Assembly: GCF_030009775.1 (NCBI RefSeq)
Contig: NZ_JASCTH010000025.1
Location: 89,383 to 153,382 of the forward strand
Reading direction: 5' to 3'
DNA from: Actinoplanes sandaracinus
GTDB taxonomy: Bacteria > Actinomycetota > Actinomycetes > Mycobacteriales > Micromonosporaceae
Length of the DNA: 64,000 bases
Position 1 is the stretch's first letter. Each line of letters begins with the position of its first letter. The position numbers and the translations under genes are program-made. Positions 8,816 to 17,983 of this stretch are shown piece after piece. The notes below the pieces were generated by a model, which saw nothing but the letters and a program-made list of their open reading frames with translations, did not search any database and had not been told where the DNA came from.

Positions 8816-10033
8816 TCAGCCGGTCCCCGCCGCGCCGGCGTGCCGGACGGGGCCGGGCGGCTCGCCGAGCGCCGCGCGGGCCACCGCGCCGACGGCTTCC
8901 AGGATCTGTCGCGGTGACGCGGTCAGGTCCAGCGGGTGGTGCACGATGTCGATGCCGCTGTTGCGGACGCGGTGGCGCGACGGTGTGGCGCCCTGTGCGT
9001 AGATCAGCCAGCCGGTCGGAAGGTTCAGGGCGGTGCAGTAGGCGAGCATCTGATAGGCGTCGGCGTTGGGGTATCGCGAGCCGGGACCCTCGAGTTTGTA
9101 CTTGGCGTCGAAGACGGCGACCGGGCGGTGGCCGACGACGTGGACGGCGTCGGGTCTGATGGGAACGGCCCGGCCGGTGTCGAGATATGCCGGGTACTGG
9201 CTCTGCGTGCGTCCCGGGTACGGGGCCAGCGCCTCGCGGAGCGCGGTCGTGACGAAGTCCTCGAAGACCTTCGCCATGGAGACGACGAACGCCGCCGTGG
9301 TGACGCCGCCGGGGCCGGGTTCGGCGGACTGGTGACGCAGGATGATCTCGGCCAGTCGCAGGGCGGGGACGTACCGGGCGTTGAGGCGGCTGGGCCGCCA
9401 CGCCGGCGCGGTGGCCCCGGGGGCGAGGACCCGTACGCCGTCGAGCCGGCTGTCGAGGTGGGCCAGCCGTGACCGGGCGGCCGCCGGCAGCCGGGGCACG
9501 GCCGTCATCCGGCGCAGGGCGGTGCGCAGGATCCGGTTCTCCGCGATGTCGGTGGCGTACTCGTCGTAGCGGACCTCGATGGGCAGGAGCATGCCGGGAC
9601 GGCGGGCGAACTGGTCGGCGAACCTGATGCGGCCGCGGACCAGCGGCAGCGCCTCGTCGACACGGAGGTAACCCTGCAGGACGCCGGGCGCGAGGGCGTG
9701 TTCGGCCTGCCTGACCAGTGACTCGGCCAGCGCCGGCCACAGGTCGGGTTCGGCGTCCGCCGTGCTGTCGAAGGCGCGGAAACCCGGGTCGAGAGCGTAA
9801 CCGAGCAGGAACAGCAGCCGGGTGATGCCGGCCTTGGGCTGAACCCGCACGTCCAGGCCGCCGATCCGGACGGCGCCGACCTTCCCGGTGGGCGTCAGCC
9901 GCCACCACCCCGCGCCGTCGGGACGCGTCTCCAGCAGCCCGGTGGCGGTGAGGGCGTTCGCCGTGTCGTCGTCGAGCCGGCGCCGGACTCCGATGAGGTC
10001 GAGTTCCGCGAGAACGATGGGCGGCTCACTCAT
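8816..10033 (-). CDS. mcrC: McrC-type nuclease subunit of type IV restriction system
   Basis: 405-residue McrC family protein: the nuclease partner that docks on the McrB NTPase ring and cuts modified DNA. The N-terminal half (LDVRVQPKAGITRLLFLLGYA) and the motif EVRYDEYATDIAENRILRTAL are typical of McrC. The PD-(D/E)xK site is visible as RPDAVHVVGHRPVAVFDAKYK, near residue 310. The ATG at 10033 overlaps the mcrB stop by 8 bases (ATGAGTGA); an in-frame start 45 bases further upstream exists but lies inside mcrB and is less likely. Both catalytic acids and the lysine are present, so the nuclease should be active. Confidence 0.93.
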   Translation of the reverse strand: MSEPPIVLAELDLIGVRRRLDDDTANALTATGLLETRPDGAGWWRLTPTGKVGAVRIGGLDVRVQPKAGITRLLFLLGYALDPGFRAFDSTADAEPDLWPALAESLVRQAEHALAPGVLQGYLRVDEALPLVRGRIRFADQFARRPGMLLPIEVRYDEYATDIAENRILRTALRRMTAVPRLPAAARSRLAHLDSRLDGVRVLAPGATAPAWRPSRLNARYVPALRLAEIILRHQSAEPGPGGVTTAAFVVSMAKVFEDFVTTALREALAPYPGRTQSQYPAYLDTGRAVPIRPDAVHVVGHRPVAVFDAKYKLEGPGSRYPNADAYQMLAYCTALNLPTGWLIYAQGATPSRHRVRNSGIDIVHHPLDLTASPRQILEAVGAVARAALGEPPGPVRHAGAAGTG

Positions 10034-12224
10034 GGTGCTGGATCCTGGCGCGGATGGCGGCGAGCCCGAACCGGTCACGAATCTGCGCGCGGCTGAGCCG
10101 GCCGTAGTAGTGCTCCTCCAGCAGCGGCATCAGGTCGTACCGCCAGACCCGGTCGAGAGCGGCTTCGCTGTCGAGGTTCGGGCGCATCAGGTACGACGGG
10201 CCGATCTTGAAGTCGCGGTCCTGCTCGTCGTCGATCGCGTCGTTGAGCGCGGTCAGCAGCGCCGCCCGTTCGTCTCCGGGTTCGGCGTTGCCGTCCAGCC
10301 AGGTGGAGAGCACCTCGCGGACCGGGGATTCGTCCGGGTGCAGTTCGATGAACGCGAAGCGCCGCCGGATCGCCGCGTCGACGAGGGCGATCGACCGGTC
10401 CGCGGTGTTCATGGTGCCGATGATGAACACGTTGGGCGGCAAGCCGAACGGATCCGAGGGGGAGTACTGCAGTCGTACGGTGGCCTGGCGGTACTCCAGG
10501 AGGAAATACAGTTCGCCGAACACCTTGGCCAGGTTGGCGCGGTTGATCTCGTCGATGATCAGAACGTACGGCTGCTCCGGGTTCTCCTTCGCCTCGGCGG
10601 CGATCTCGCGCAGCGGCCCGGGTGTCTTCGCGAAGCCGACCGTGCCGTCGGCGCCCTCGACCGGGCGGAAACCTTCGAAGAAGTCCTCGTACGCGTACGA
10701 CGGGTGGAACTGCACCAGCCGCACCGCGTCGCGATCGGCGACGTGCGAGGCGAGAGCCCGGGCCAGGTATGTCTTGCCGGTGCCGGGCGGGCCGTAGAGG
10801 ACGATCTGGGACCGGTCGCGCCACACCTCGATGATCTCCTGCAGCCACGGCCGGCCGATGTGCACCCGGCCGGCGAGCTCGTCGGTCGCCGGCTTGAGTT
10901 TCGGCGCGGTACGCGGAGCCGGTGACGTCTGCTCGGGCTCTCTGGGGGCGTCGGCGTCCTCCTCAGCGCCGATCATGGGGGTGAAGAGGTCGATCGCCCC
11001 GGTCAGGTCCACCACGGCGCCCTGCTGATCGAGTTCCGTGGGCAGGGACTCCACCGGGATCGGGTCGTGGGTCAGCCACCCCGTCGTGCGGCGCAGCGAC
11101 GCGGCGTCGTCGTCGGGGTGGTGCTCCGGTTCACCGGCGAGAACGCCGACGTGCAGATGCTCGTCGAGCAGGGTCACCACGATGTCGTCACCCGCCATCC
11201 TCGACAGGAAGGCGTGGAACTCGATGGCCAGGCTCATCCGTTGCGCGTAGTCGACATGCGGGTAACCGGCCTCCACCGCGGCACGGACCTCGGCCCGCGA
11301 CGCGCCCGGCGCCACCTCACCCAGATGGGAGGCGGCCAGCGACACGAACGATTCCGCTCGCCATCGGCGCACGAGTTCCGGGCCACCCTGTCGCGGGCGC
11401 ACCAGCCAGGCCCGGCGTTCTCCGGGCGGCCGTTCCGCCTGCTTGCGCCACATGTGCGCGAACGCGCTCTGCCGGTAGAAGTCGACCGGCTGTCCCGTCT
11501 GCCGCTGAATACGTACCGTGATCTCGAACAGATCCCGGTTCAGGTCGCCGGTGAGGGGCGTGCCCGGGTCGGCGAACGTGTCGCGGATCGCCTTCTTGTC
11601 CGCGACGCTGAGAATGGGCAGGAAGTGCGTCGGGAACGCCAGGTACAGCAGCTCCTCGCGCAGCGACGGCATGTATCCGCGCCGGTAGACGACCTCCTGC
11701 CAGGCCCAGGGGCCGGCGAGGGCCGCGTCGCGCTGATCGGACGGCAGCGACCACCAGTAGCCGAGGAAGTCGACGGCGTCGGCCAGCCACTTCCACAACA
11801 TGGTGTGCGCGCCGATGCCACCGCTCCACGTGCCCTGACTGAACGCGGCGAGGACGTGTGGCGGGATGCTGACCGGCCGGCGCATCCAGCTCAGGACCTC
11901 GGTGACCCGCTCGCGCAGCGTCGCCGCCGTCAGATTGACCAGCGGTAGCCCCTGCAGCGTGAGGAGCTCCGCCGCCAGCTGGATGGCATCGTCGGACGCC
12001 GTGGCGAGCTGGCGGCGGAGCTTGACCACGAACCGGTCGGCGCTCGTGTCGGGCTGCTCGTTGTAGAGCCTGTGCAACTCGGTCACGGTGGGCTCGGTCC
12101 ACACCGCCCGGTCGGGTGTGAACATCGAGCGGCCCTGGCCCAGACCCCGTTCCAGCAACTCCCTGCCCACTCGCCGGACCAGTTCGTCGGGTCGCGGCGG
12201 CATGATCACCGGATCGTCGCTCAC
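10026..12224 (-). CDS. mcrB: McrB-type AAA+ GTPase with divergent N-terminal reader region
   Basis: 732-residue motor subunit of a modification-dependent restriction system. The C-terminal third is a McrB AAA+ domain: Walker A GPPGTGKTY, Walker B VLIIDEINRAN, and the McrB signature MNTADRSIALVD followed by IRRRFAF. Residues 1-430 do not resemble the E. coli McrB reader domain. They hold a helical region and then a module reading GDDIVVTLLDEHLHVGVL before a TGWL tryptophan, reminiscent of the SH3-like domains seen in other type IV systems. An acidic, Pro-rich linker precedes the ATPase. The GTG start at 12224 follows GAGGAG. The modified base recognised cannot be told from sequence. Confidence 0.92.
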   Translation of the reverse strand: MSDDPVIMPPRPDELVRRVGRELLERGLGQGRSMFTPDRAVWTEPTVTELHRLYNEQPDTSADRFVVKLRRQLATASDDAIQLAAELLTLQGLPLVNLTAATLRERVTEVLSWMRRPVSIPPHVLAAFSQGTWSGGIGAHTMLWKWLADAVDFLGYWWSLPSDQRDAALAGPWAWQEVVYRRGYMPSLREELLYLAFPTHFLPILSVADKKAIRDTFADPGTPLTGDLNRDLFEITVRIQRQTGQPVDFYRQSAFAHMWRKQAERPPGERRAWLVRPRQGGPELVRRWRAESFVSLAASHLGEVAPGASRAEVRAAVEAGYPHVDYAQRMSLAIEFHAFLSRMAGDDIVVTLLDEHLHVGVLAGEPEHHPDDDAASLRRTTGWLTHDPIPVESLPTELDQQGAVVDLTGAIDLFTPMIGAEEDADAPREPEQTSPAPRTAPKLKPATDELAGRVHIGRPWLQEIIEVWRDRSQIVLYGPPGTGKTYLARALASHVADRDAVRLVQFHPSYAYEDFFEGFRPVEGADGTVGFAKTPGPLREIAAEAKENPEQPYVLIIDEINRANLAKVFGELYFLLEYRQATVRLQYSPSDPFGLPPNVFIIGTMNTADRSIALVDAAIRRRFAFIELHPDESPVREVLSTWLDGNAEPGDERAALLTALNDAIDDEQDRDFKIGPSYLMRPNLDSEAALDRVWRYDLMPLLEEHYYGRLSRAQIRDRFGLAAIRARIQHHE

Positions 12225-12327
12225 TCGGGGGTCTCCTCTCCGTCCGCTCGCGCCGGCCCTCGCTCACCAGGACCGTCCGAACGGGCTCGCCGATGCCTGC
12301 GTCGTGGGGCGGCGGACGTACGTTACG

Positions 12328-13010
12328 TCATCGCGTAGCGACCTGGTGTGTTTCGCGCCGGTCCCCCAGGCGTGCGGCGACGAGGGGTTCCACCCGGTCG
12401 ATGAGCCGCGCCGCCCGCGCCCCGGTCGCGGCGGCGGTCTCGGCGTCCCCATCGGCGGGCGGCTACCAGCTCACGCACCTCGGGCACGAGTGGCTGGGCG
12501 TCACCGCACCGCAGGTCGGCCTCGACGCGGTCCTCCAGCGCGGTGACCCGCAGTTCCTTCCAGCCGGACCGCGAGCGGCCCGGCGAACGACGCCGCGCCG
12601 ACGTCGGCCAGCGCGGGTCCACGCCACAGCGCCAGCGCCTCGCGCAGCACCGCGCCGGCCCGCGCGTCGTCGCCCTCGGCGAGAGCGCCGCGCCCGGCCC
12701 GGACGAGCCGCTCGAACCGGTGGACGTCGACGTCGTCGGCGGCGGCCGTGAAGCGGTAGCCCGCCGGATCCGAGGCCACCGCGTCGCCGACGAGCCGGCG
12801 CAGCCTGGCCACCTGTGAGCGCAGCGCGTTGACCGCGCCAGCCGGTGGGCGGTCGCCGTACACGCCGTCGATGAGCTGTTCGACCGTGACGGCCCGGCCG
12901 GCGTGGGCGAGCAGAAGGGCCAGCAGCGCCCGCAGTCGCGGGCCGCCGACCGGCACCACCCGGCCGTCGGTGGACCGCGCCAGGGTCGAACCCAGGATGC
13001 CGAATCTCAC
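12328..13010 (-). pseudogene. Frameshifted, truncated AfsR/SARP-type regulator
   Basis: The 5' part encodes a SARP N-terminus: GTG at 13010 starts RFGILGS, then a winged-helix DNA-binding domain (GGPRLRALLALLLAHAG, VNALRSQVARLRRLVG) and the start of a BTAD domain (FERLVRAGRGALAEGD, REALALWRGPALADV). Near 12560 the match shifts frame: ELRVTALEDRVEADL and PLVPEVRELVAA continue BTAD from another frame. A third frame then gives TGARAARLIDRVEPLV and stops at 12328. So at least two indels and loss of the C-terminal part have occurred. A functional regulator is unlikely unless the N-terminal DNA-binding piece alone acts. Confidence 0.78.
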
Positions 13011-13218
13011 CGCAGCGCTGAACGTCACTCGAGCATTGTCACGATCAACGGCGGCTCGTGCCGTCCCGGTGACCGGTTCGTGCCCGGCCGGTGCTCGGCA
13101 CGCCGCATGGTGAGGCCACAGACCCGGTGTCGCCGGGGACGCCGGCCGCGGCCGGCGGGGGGCGCGCGGCGCGCTGACGACGCTGACTCCGACGAATGCG
13201 ATCGACGGGAAGACATAG

Positions 13219-13497
13219 ATGCGAAGGATCGTCATGGCCGCGCTCGCGGCGATGCTGGGCACGTTCGCCGCCGTGCCGGCGTACGCCGAGCCGGCCGGCG
13301 TGACCACCACGGATGTCACGTTCGCCGGGGCCGACGGCGTGGTGCTGCACGGCACCGTCCTCACGCCCGCTCACGCCGGCACGGGGACGCGGCGCCCGGG
13401 CATCGTGATGCTGGAGGGCGCGGGCAACCGTGGCCGGGAGTACCGGTCATCGTCGCCGGGCGCCGGCGGTTCCCGTCAGGAGGGCCGCGCCAGGTAG
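13219..13497 (+). pseudogene. 5' remnant of a secreted alpha/beta hydrolase
   Basis: The first 77 codons encode a clear signal peptide (MRRIVMAALAAMLGTFAAVPAYA) followed by the start of an alpha/beta hydrolase of the dienelactone-hydrolase type: TDVTFAGADGVVLHGTVL, then RPGIVMLEGAGNRGREY. The protein then breaks off into an unrelated tail. No nucleophile elbow, acid or histidine is present, so the catalytic core is gone. The end overlaps the 3' end of the convergent gene at 13476 by 22 bases, which marks the probable deletion junction near 13450. Confidence 0.75.
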
Positions 13498-14204
13498 ACG
13501 GTGTTGGTGCTGATGCGCCGCTGCAGCGGGTTGTCGAACTCGACGACGTCGGTGCGGACGGTCGGGAAGACCTCGTCCAGGTTCTTGAGGAACTCGTCAT
13601 CGGGCCCGTCGTTGGACCAGAGCCCGAACACTCCCGCCGGCCGGAGGTGCCCGGCCAGGCGCCGCAACCCTGCGACGGTGTAGAACGGGCTGTTCTCGGA
13701 CCGCAGAAGATGTCGCGGGCTGTGGTCGATGTCGACCAGGATCGCGTCCAGCCGCCGGCCCGGCTCGTCCGGGTCGTACCCGGCGGCGCCGGCGGTGAGC
13801 GCGAAGAAGTCGCCGTGCACCAGCCGGCAGCGGTCGTCCCCGGTCAGCTTCCGCGCTTGCGGAACCAGGCCGCCGCGATGCCACTCGATGAGCTCGGCGA
13901 GGGCGTCGACGACGATCAGGGACCGCACCCGCGTGTCCGCCAGCACGGTCGCCGCGGTGTAGCCGAGCCCGAGGCCGCCGACGACCACGTCGAGGCCGTC
14001 GCCGTCCAGTAGGGCCAGCGCGCGGCTGGACAGCTCCTCCTCGGCGACGGTGAACAGGCTCGACATCAGGAACTCGTCGCCCAGCTTGACCTCGTAGACG
14101 TCGGCGCCGGTGACCGGCTCGTACCGTCGCCGCAGGCTGAGTTCGCCCAGCGCCGTGTCGTGCCAGGCGAGTTCCTCGAAACGTGCTGACATCGCGTCCG
14201 TCAT
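13476..14204 (-). CDS. Spermidine synthase-like Rossmann protein
   Basis: 242-residue protein with a spermidine-synthase/SAM-methyltransferase fold. Motif I reads DVVVGGLGLGYTAATVL near residue 70, motif II SLIVVDALAELIEWH, and a later strand RLDAILVDIDHSPRH ends with DHSP in place of the catalytic DxxDP of true aminopropyltransferases. The function may therefore be methyl or aminopropyl transfer, or something else. It starts at ATG 14204; MSARFEEL at 14192 is an alternative. Upstream on the same strand lies prfC, 29 bases away, so the two may be co-transcribed. Confidence 0.8.
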   Translation of the reverse strand: MTDAMSARFEELAWHDTALGELSLRRRYEPVTGADVYEVKLGDEFLMSSLFTVAEEELSSRALALLDGDGLDVVVGGLGLGYTAATVLADTRVRSLIVVDALAELIEWHRGGLVPQARKLTGDDRCRLVHGDFFALTAGAAGYDPDEPGRRLDAILVDIDHSPRHLLRSENSPFYTVAGLRRLAGHLRPAGVFGLWSNDGPDDEFLKNLDEVFPTVRTDVVEFDNPLQRRISTNTVYLARPS

Positions 14205-14232
14205 CCCCTCAGTCGCGTGACGCCGGCCGGCG

Positions 14233-15819
14233 TCACGCGTCGAGCCGCAGGTCGGGGTGCCGGCCGGCCACCGAACGCATCCGCCACCGGTGCGGGAACA
14301 CCGCCAGCAGGGCGTCGTCGCGCACGCGGGTCATCACCTCGACGTTCGCCTCGGTGCGCAGGATCTCGCGGCCGGCGGCATCGGTGCGGGCCGCCACCTC
14401 GTACGGCAGGTGGTCCAGTTGCACCTTCACCCCGAACTCGGCCTCGAGGCGGAAGGTGGCCACCTCGAACTGCATCGGCCCCACCGCGGCCAGCACCGGA
14501 GCCTGGTCGCCGCGCTGCTCGGAGCGCAGCACCTGGACCACCCCCTCGCCGTCGAGCTGCTCGATGCCGCGGCGGAAGCGCTTGAAGGCCGAGGTGTCGG
14601 AGGTGCGCACGACGGCGAAGTGCTCCGGCGGGAACGACGGCAGCGGCGGGTACCGCACCGGGTCGCCCGCGTACAGGGTGTCGCCGATGCCGAGCGTGGT
14701 GGCGTTGACCAGGCCGACCACATCACCGGGGAACGCCTCGTCGATGGTGTCGCGGCCCTGCCCGAAGATCTGCTGGGCGTACTTGGTGGCGAACGGCTTG
14801 CCGGTGCCGGCGTGGGTGACGATCATGCCGCGCTCGAAACGGCCGGAACAGATCCGCATGAACGCGACCTGGTCGCGGTGGGCGCGGTTCATGTTCGCCT
14901 GCATCTTGAACACGAATCCGGAGAACGCGCCGTCGACCGGCTGATCCGTGCCGGCGGCGGTCGGCCGGGCCGACGGCGGCGGGGCCAGTTCCACCAGCAG
15001 GTTCAGCAACTGTCGTACGCCCAGGTTGGCGACCGCAGCGCCGAACAGCACCGGCGTGGTCGTCGCCGCCAGGAACGCGTCCTGGTCGTGGTCGGCGCCG
15101 GTCATCGCGAGCAGTTCCAGTTCCTCGGTCGCGGTGGCCCAGTCCGCGCCGTACCGCTGCGCCGCCTCGGCCGCGCTCATCTCCTCCTCGATGGCGAGGT
15201 CGGCGCCGCCGGGGGAGCGCTGCATGCGGGTGAACACGCCGGTGCGGCGGTCGATCACGCCGTGGAACTGCCCGGCGATACCGACCGGCCACGTCAGCGG
15301 GGTCGGCTTCAGCCCGATCCGCTGTTCGATCTCGTCCATCAGCGCGAGGGCGTCATGGCCGGGCCGGTCCCACTTGTTGATGAACGTCATCACCGGGATG
15401 TTGCGCTGCCGGCACACCTCGAACAGTTTCAGCGTCTGCGGTTCCAGGCCCTTGGCGGCGTCCAGCAGCATCACCGCGCTGTCGACCGCGGTCAGCACCC
15501 GATAGGTGTCCTCGGAGAAGTCGGCGTGCCCGGGCGTGTCCAGCAGGTTGATCACGGTGTCGCGGTAGGAGAACTGGAGCGCCGCCGAGGTCACCGAGAT
15601 GCCGCGCTGCTGCTCCATCGCCATCCAGTCGGACACCACGCCACGGCGGTCGCCCTTGCCGTGCACCGCGCCGGCCTGCCCGATCACCCGCGCGTGCAGG
15701 GCCAGCGCTTCGGTCATGGTGGACTTACCGGCGTCCGGGTGTGAGATCACCGCGAACGTACGCCTCCGGCTCGCCTGGACGGCGACACCCGCCGCCGACG
15801 CCAGTACGTTCTGACTCAC
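14233..15819 (-). CDS. prfC: Peptide chain release factor 3
   Basis: GTPase that removes RF1/RF2 from the ribosome after peptide release and takes part in post-transfer quality control. GTPase motifs are intact: G1 HPDAGKST near residue 27, the switch region QRGISVTSAALQF, G3 DTPGHADF and G4 NKWD. Domain II and the RF3-type C-terminal domain follow. The GTG at 15819 (start SQNVLASAAG) follows a purine-rich stretch and gives 528 residues, within one residue of E. coli RF3. A longer in-frame start 42 bases upstream is less likely. Confidence 0.95.
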   Translation of the reverse strand: MSQNVLASAAGVAVQASRRRTFAVISHPDAGKSTMTEALALHARVIGQAGAVHGKGDRRGVVSDWMAMEQQRGISVTSAALQFSYRDTVINLLDTPGHADFSEDTYRVLTAVDSAVMLLDAAKGLEPQTLKLFEVCRQRNIPVMTFINKWDRPGHDALALMDEIEQRIGLKPTPLTWPVGIAGQFHGVIDRRTGVFTRMQRSPGGADLAIEEEMSAAEAAQRYGADWATATEELELLAMTGADHDQDAFLAATTTPVLFGAAVANLGVRQLLNLLVELAPPPSARPTAAGTDQPVDGAFSGFVFKMQANMNRAHRDQVAFMRICSGRFERGMIVTHAGTGKPFATKYAQQIFGQGRDTIDEAFPGDVVGLVNATTLGIGDTLYAGDPVRYPPLPSFPPEHFAVVRTSDTSAFKRFRRGIEQLDGEGVVQVLRSEQRGDQAPVLAAVGPMQFEVATFRLEAEFGVKVQLDHLPYEVAARTDAAGREILRTEANVEVMTRVRDDALLAVFPHRWRMRSVAGRHPDLRLDA

Positions 15820-16030
15820 GATCCGCTCCCCACGACCACAGTATCGACGCCGCCACCACACATCCGGTGTACGACCTGCCGCACGCTATCTCCTCGTGGG
15901 CGACTTAGAGTCTTACCAGGCCGTGATGGCCCTCACCCACCCGGCACCGACTGCTCGAACGGGCGTGCGCCTGGCGTATGTCCGGCGTCACGAACGGCGG
16001 CCGTAGGTGTGGACGTGCCCGGACAGACAG

Positions 16031-16068
16031 CCGGGCGGGACGGCGAAGGGCTTCGCCGTCCCGCCCGG
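16031..16068. terminator. 18-bp hairpin downstream of trypsin-like protease gene
   Basis: A perfect 18-bp stem, CCGGGCGGGACGGCGAAG facing its complement, with a 2-base centre. It lies just past the protease stop codon at 16082 on the minus strand and is the obvious terminator for it; prfC begins about 210 bases further on. Confidence 0.85.
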
Positions 16069-16081
16069 GTGCGGGGGAGGA

Positions 16082-16819
16082 TCAGGCGGGCAGGCCGCCG
16101 ACCTGGGTGTTCACCCAGGCCCGGATGGAGGACAGGTCGCCGTAGATGGACGGGGCGGTCGCGCAGGTGGAGCTGTTGTTGCCGGCCCGGCTGGTCACGC
16201 CGATCAGGGCCCAGCGGCCGCTGACCTGACGGACCTGCGGGCCGCCGGAGTCGCCGTAGCAGGCGCCGGCGTTGCCGTTCGTGTTGTTGGTGCAGATCTC
16301 GTACGCGGCGTCGATGCCGGAGCAACGGCTGTCGGCGACGATCGACGTGTTCAGCTCGTTGGCGACGCGCGGAGCCGAGCCGCAGCCCCGCGTCGGGCAG
16401 GTCTGGCCCCAGCCGATGATGCGGGTGGCGGTGCCCACGGCGCCGGACGCGGTGGGGATCGGGGCCGGGGCGTACGTCACCGAGGAGGCCAGTTCGAGCA
16501 GCTTGACGTCGATCCTCGGGTGGTTGACGGCCCGGCGCACGGCGACGACGGTGCCGCCGCTGGAGCGGTCGATGCTGCCGACGCGTACCGAAGCCGGCGT
16601 GGGACAGTGTTTGGCGGTCACGGCCCAGTTCGCCTTGATCAGCGAGCCGGTGCAACCGGACACGTAAACCATGAACGGGTAGTTCTGGGTGGCCGGCTCG
16701 CCGCCGACCACCTGCGTGCCGGGTGTCGGCTCGGCCGGGGCCGCGATCGCGGCGGCCGGTGCGAACATGCCGGCTACGGCGATGGCCGCGGCCAGGAGGA
16801 TCCGGGCGGGGGTGCGCAT
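16082..16819 (-). CDS. Secreted trypsin-like serine protease
   Basis: 245-residue S1 family protease with a Sec signal peptide of about 29 residues ending near AIAAPA. After a short pro-segment the mature start is likely VVGGEPATQNYPFMVYV. The catalytic triad is visible: His in AVTAKHC, Asp in HPRIDVKLLEL, Ser in CYGDSGGPQV. Six or more cysteines suggest three disulfides. The annotated start is the ATG at 16819, preceded by GGAACG; a start 48 bases upstream would add an unlikely basic leader. It is followed by a strong terminator, so it is probably a single-gene unit. Confidence 0.92.
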   Translation of the reverse strand: MRTPARILLAAAIAVAGMFAPAAAIAAPAEPTPGTQVVGGEPATQNYPFMVYVSGCTGSLIKANWAVTAKHCPTPASVRVGSIDRSSGGTVVAVRRAVNHPRIDVKLLELASSVTYAPAPIPTASGAVGTATRIIGWGQTCPTRGCGSAPRVANELNTSIVADSRCSGIDAAYEICTNNTNGNAGACYGDSGGPQVRQVSGRWALIGVTSRAGNNSSTCATAPSIYGDLSSIRAWVNTQVGGLPA

Positions 16820-17136
16820 GGGGGAACGTCCCTTCTGCCTTCGGGGAACGGGCGGATGCCCGGGCACGAAGGTAGCGGGAAATTAACATTTGTCGATACA
16901 TCTCAAGCGCCGCCTCTATCCGAGGTGATGACGCGACGTCGCCTGCCGCCGCCGCCGGCGGCGGCGGAGCGCGGTGATGACCTTCCGGCCGATGGGCGGT
17001 GGCCCACTTTATCGATGCCCGGGTAGCGAAACGGGCGATGTGTGTGGTTCGATTTGAAGCGAAAGGCCGGGCATCTCCCCCCGTGGATGCCTGGCCTTTC
17101 CTATGAGCCGAGGTGGGTCGAGGGAGGTGTTCGCCG
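16820..17136. other. Intergenic region between divergent protease and P450 remnant
   Basis: 317 bases without a supported gene. It carries the promoter region of the protease, a 22-bp perfect GC palindrome at 16946-16967 (CCGCCGCCGCC then its complement), an AT-richer stretch at 16985-17060, and the hairpin at 17061-17100. No small gene with convincing codon bias was seen. Confidence 0.6.
17061..17100. terminator. Hairpin GAAAGGCC...GGCCTTTC
   Basis: Arms GAAAGGCC-GGGCATC and GATGCC-TGGCCTTTC pair around a C-rich loop, with a single bulge. The element sits 37 bases before the P450 remnant and about 240 bases from the protease start. With A and T at the outer ends it would work as a bidirectional terminator, but no gene reads into it from either side, so a small RNA or riboregulator is also possible. 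Confidence 0.5.
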
Positions 17137-17983
17137 GTGACGGCAGCTCCGCTCCCGGTCTCCGAAGCGTTCTTCAGCGACCCCTACCCGGCCTGGGCGC
17201 GCCTGCGGGAGAGCGCGCCCGCCTGCCTCGCCGTTCTGCCCGACGGATCGCCGGTGTGGCTGGTCACGCGCCATGCTGACGTGCGCGCCCTGCTCGCCGA
17301 TCCGCGGCTGTCGGTGGACAAGGCCAGCGGCGACGGCAGCTGGCGCGGCTTCTCGCTGCCGCCGGCGCTCGACGCGCACCTGCTGAACATGGATCCGCCG
17401 AACCACACCCGGATCCGCCGGCTGGTGTCGCAGGCGTTCACTCCGCGCCGGGTGGAGGGGCTGCGGCCGTTCATCCAGGAGACCGCCGACGCCCTGCTGG
17501 ACGAGCTCGGCGACGGCGAGGCCGACCTGGTCCGTGACTTCGCCGGGCCGCTGCCGGTCGCGGTGATCTCCGACCTGCTCGGCGTGCCCCACGCGGACCG
17601 GGCGGACTTCAAGTCCTGGTCCGACACCATGCTGGTGCCACCGGCCGGCGACCGCCGCGCCGTCGCGCGGGCCATCGGCGCCATCCACGCGTACCTGGTC
17701 GGGCTCGTCGCGGCCAAGCGTGCGGAACCCGCCGGCGACCTGCTCTCCGCGCTGATCGCCGCGCGGGAGGACGAGGACCGGCTCAGCGAGGACGAGCTGA
17801 CGTCGCTGGCCTTCCTGCTGCTGCGTGGCCGCTCCGCTCGCCCGGATCGAGCTGGAGATCGCCCTCGGCACGGTGCTGCGCCGCTTCCCGGCAGCGCGCC
17901 TGGCCGTGCCGGCCGAGGATCTGCCCTGGCGCCCGTCGTTCCGGGCCCGCGGCCTTGCCGCGCTGCCGGTCCTGTTGCGCTGA
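17137..17983 (+). pseudogene. Cytochrome P450 with internal deletion joined at the haem cysteine
   Basis: Codons from GTG 17137 encode an actinobacterial P450 N-terminal half: FFSDPYPAWARLR, PDGSPVWLVTRHADV, the C-helix NMDPPNHTRIRRLV, and the start of the I-helix at DELTSLAFLLL. The next recognisable part, one frame over, is CVAAPLARIELEIALG and the normal P450 C-terminus ending LPVLLR at 17983. Everything between the I-helix and the haem-ligand cysteine is missing: the oxygen-binding groove, the ExxR motif and the F-G-x-G segment. The gene cannot make an active P450. An intact parent would have about 400 codons. A ribosome site (GGGAGG) is still present. Confidence 0.85.

Noticed and set aside
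9000..12300. Larger defence island around mcrBC
   Set aside because: The neighbours are catabolic genes on one side and regulator and hydrolase remnants on the other; no further defence genes are adjacent.
12903..14012. 369-codon open frame on the plus strand
   Set aside because: It runs antisense through the SARP remnant and the spermidine-synthase-like gene, has no family motif, and its composition is that of a shadow frame.
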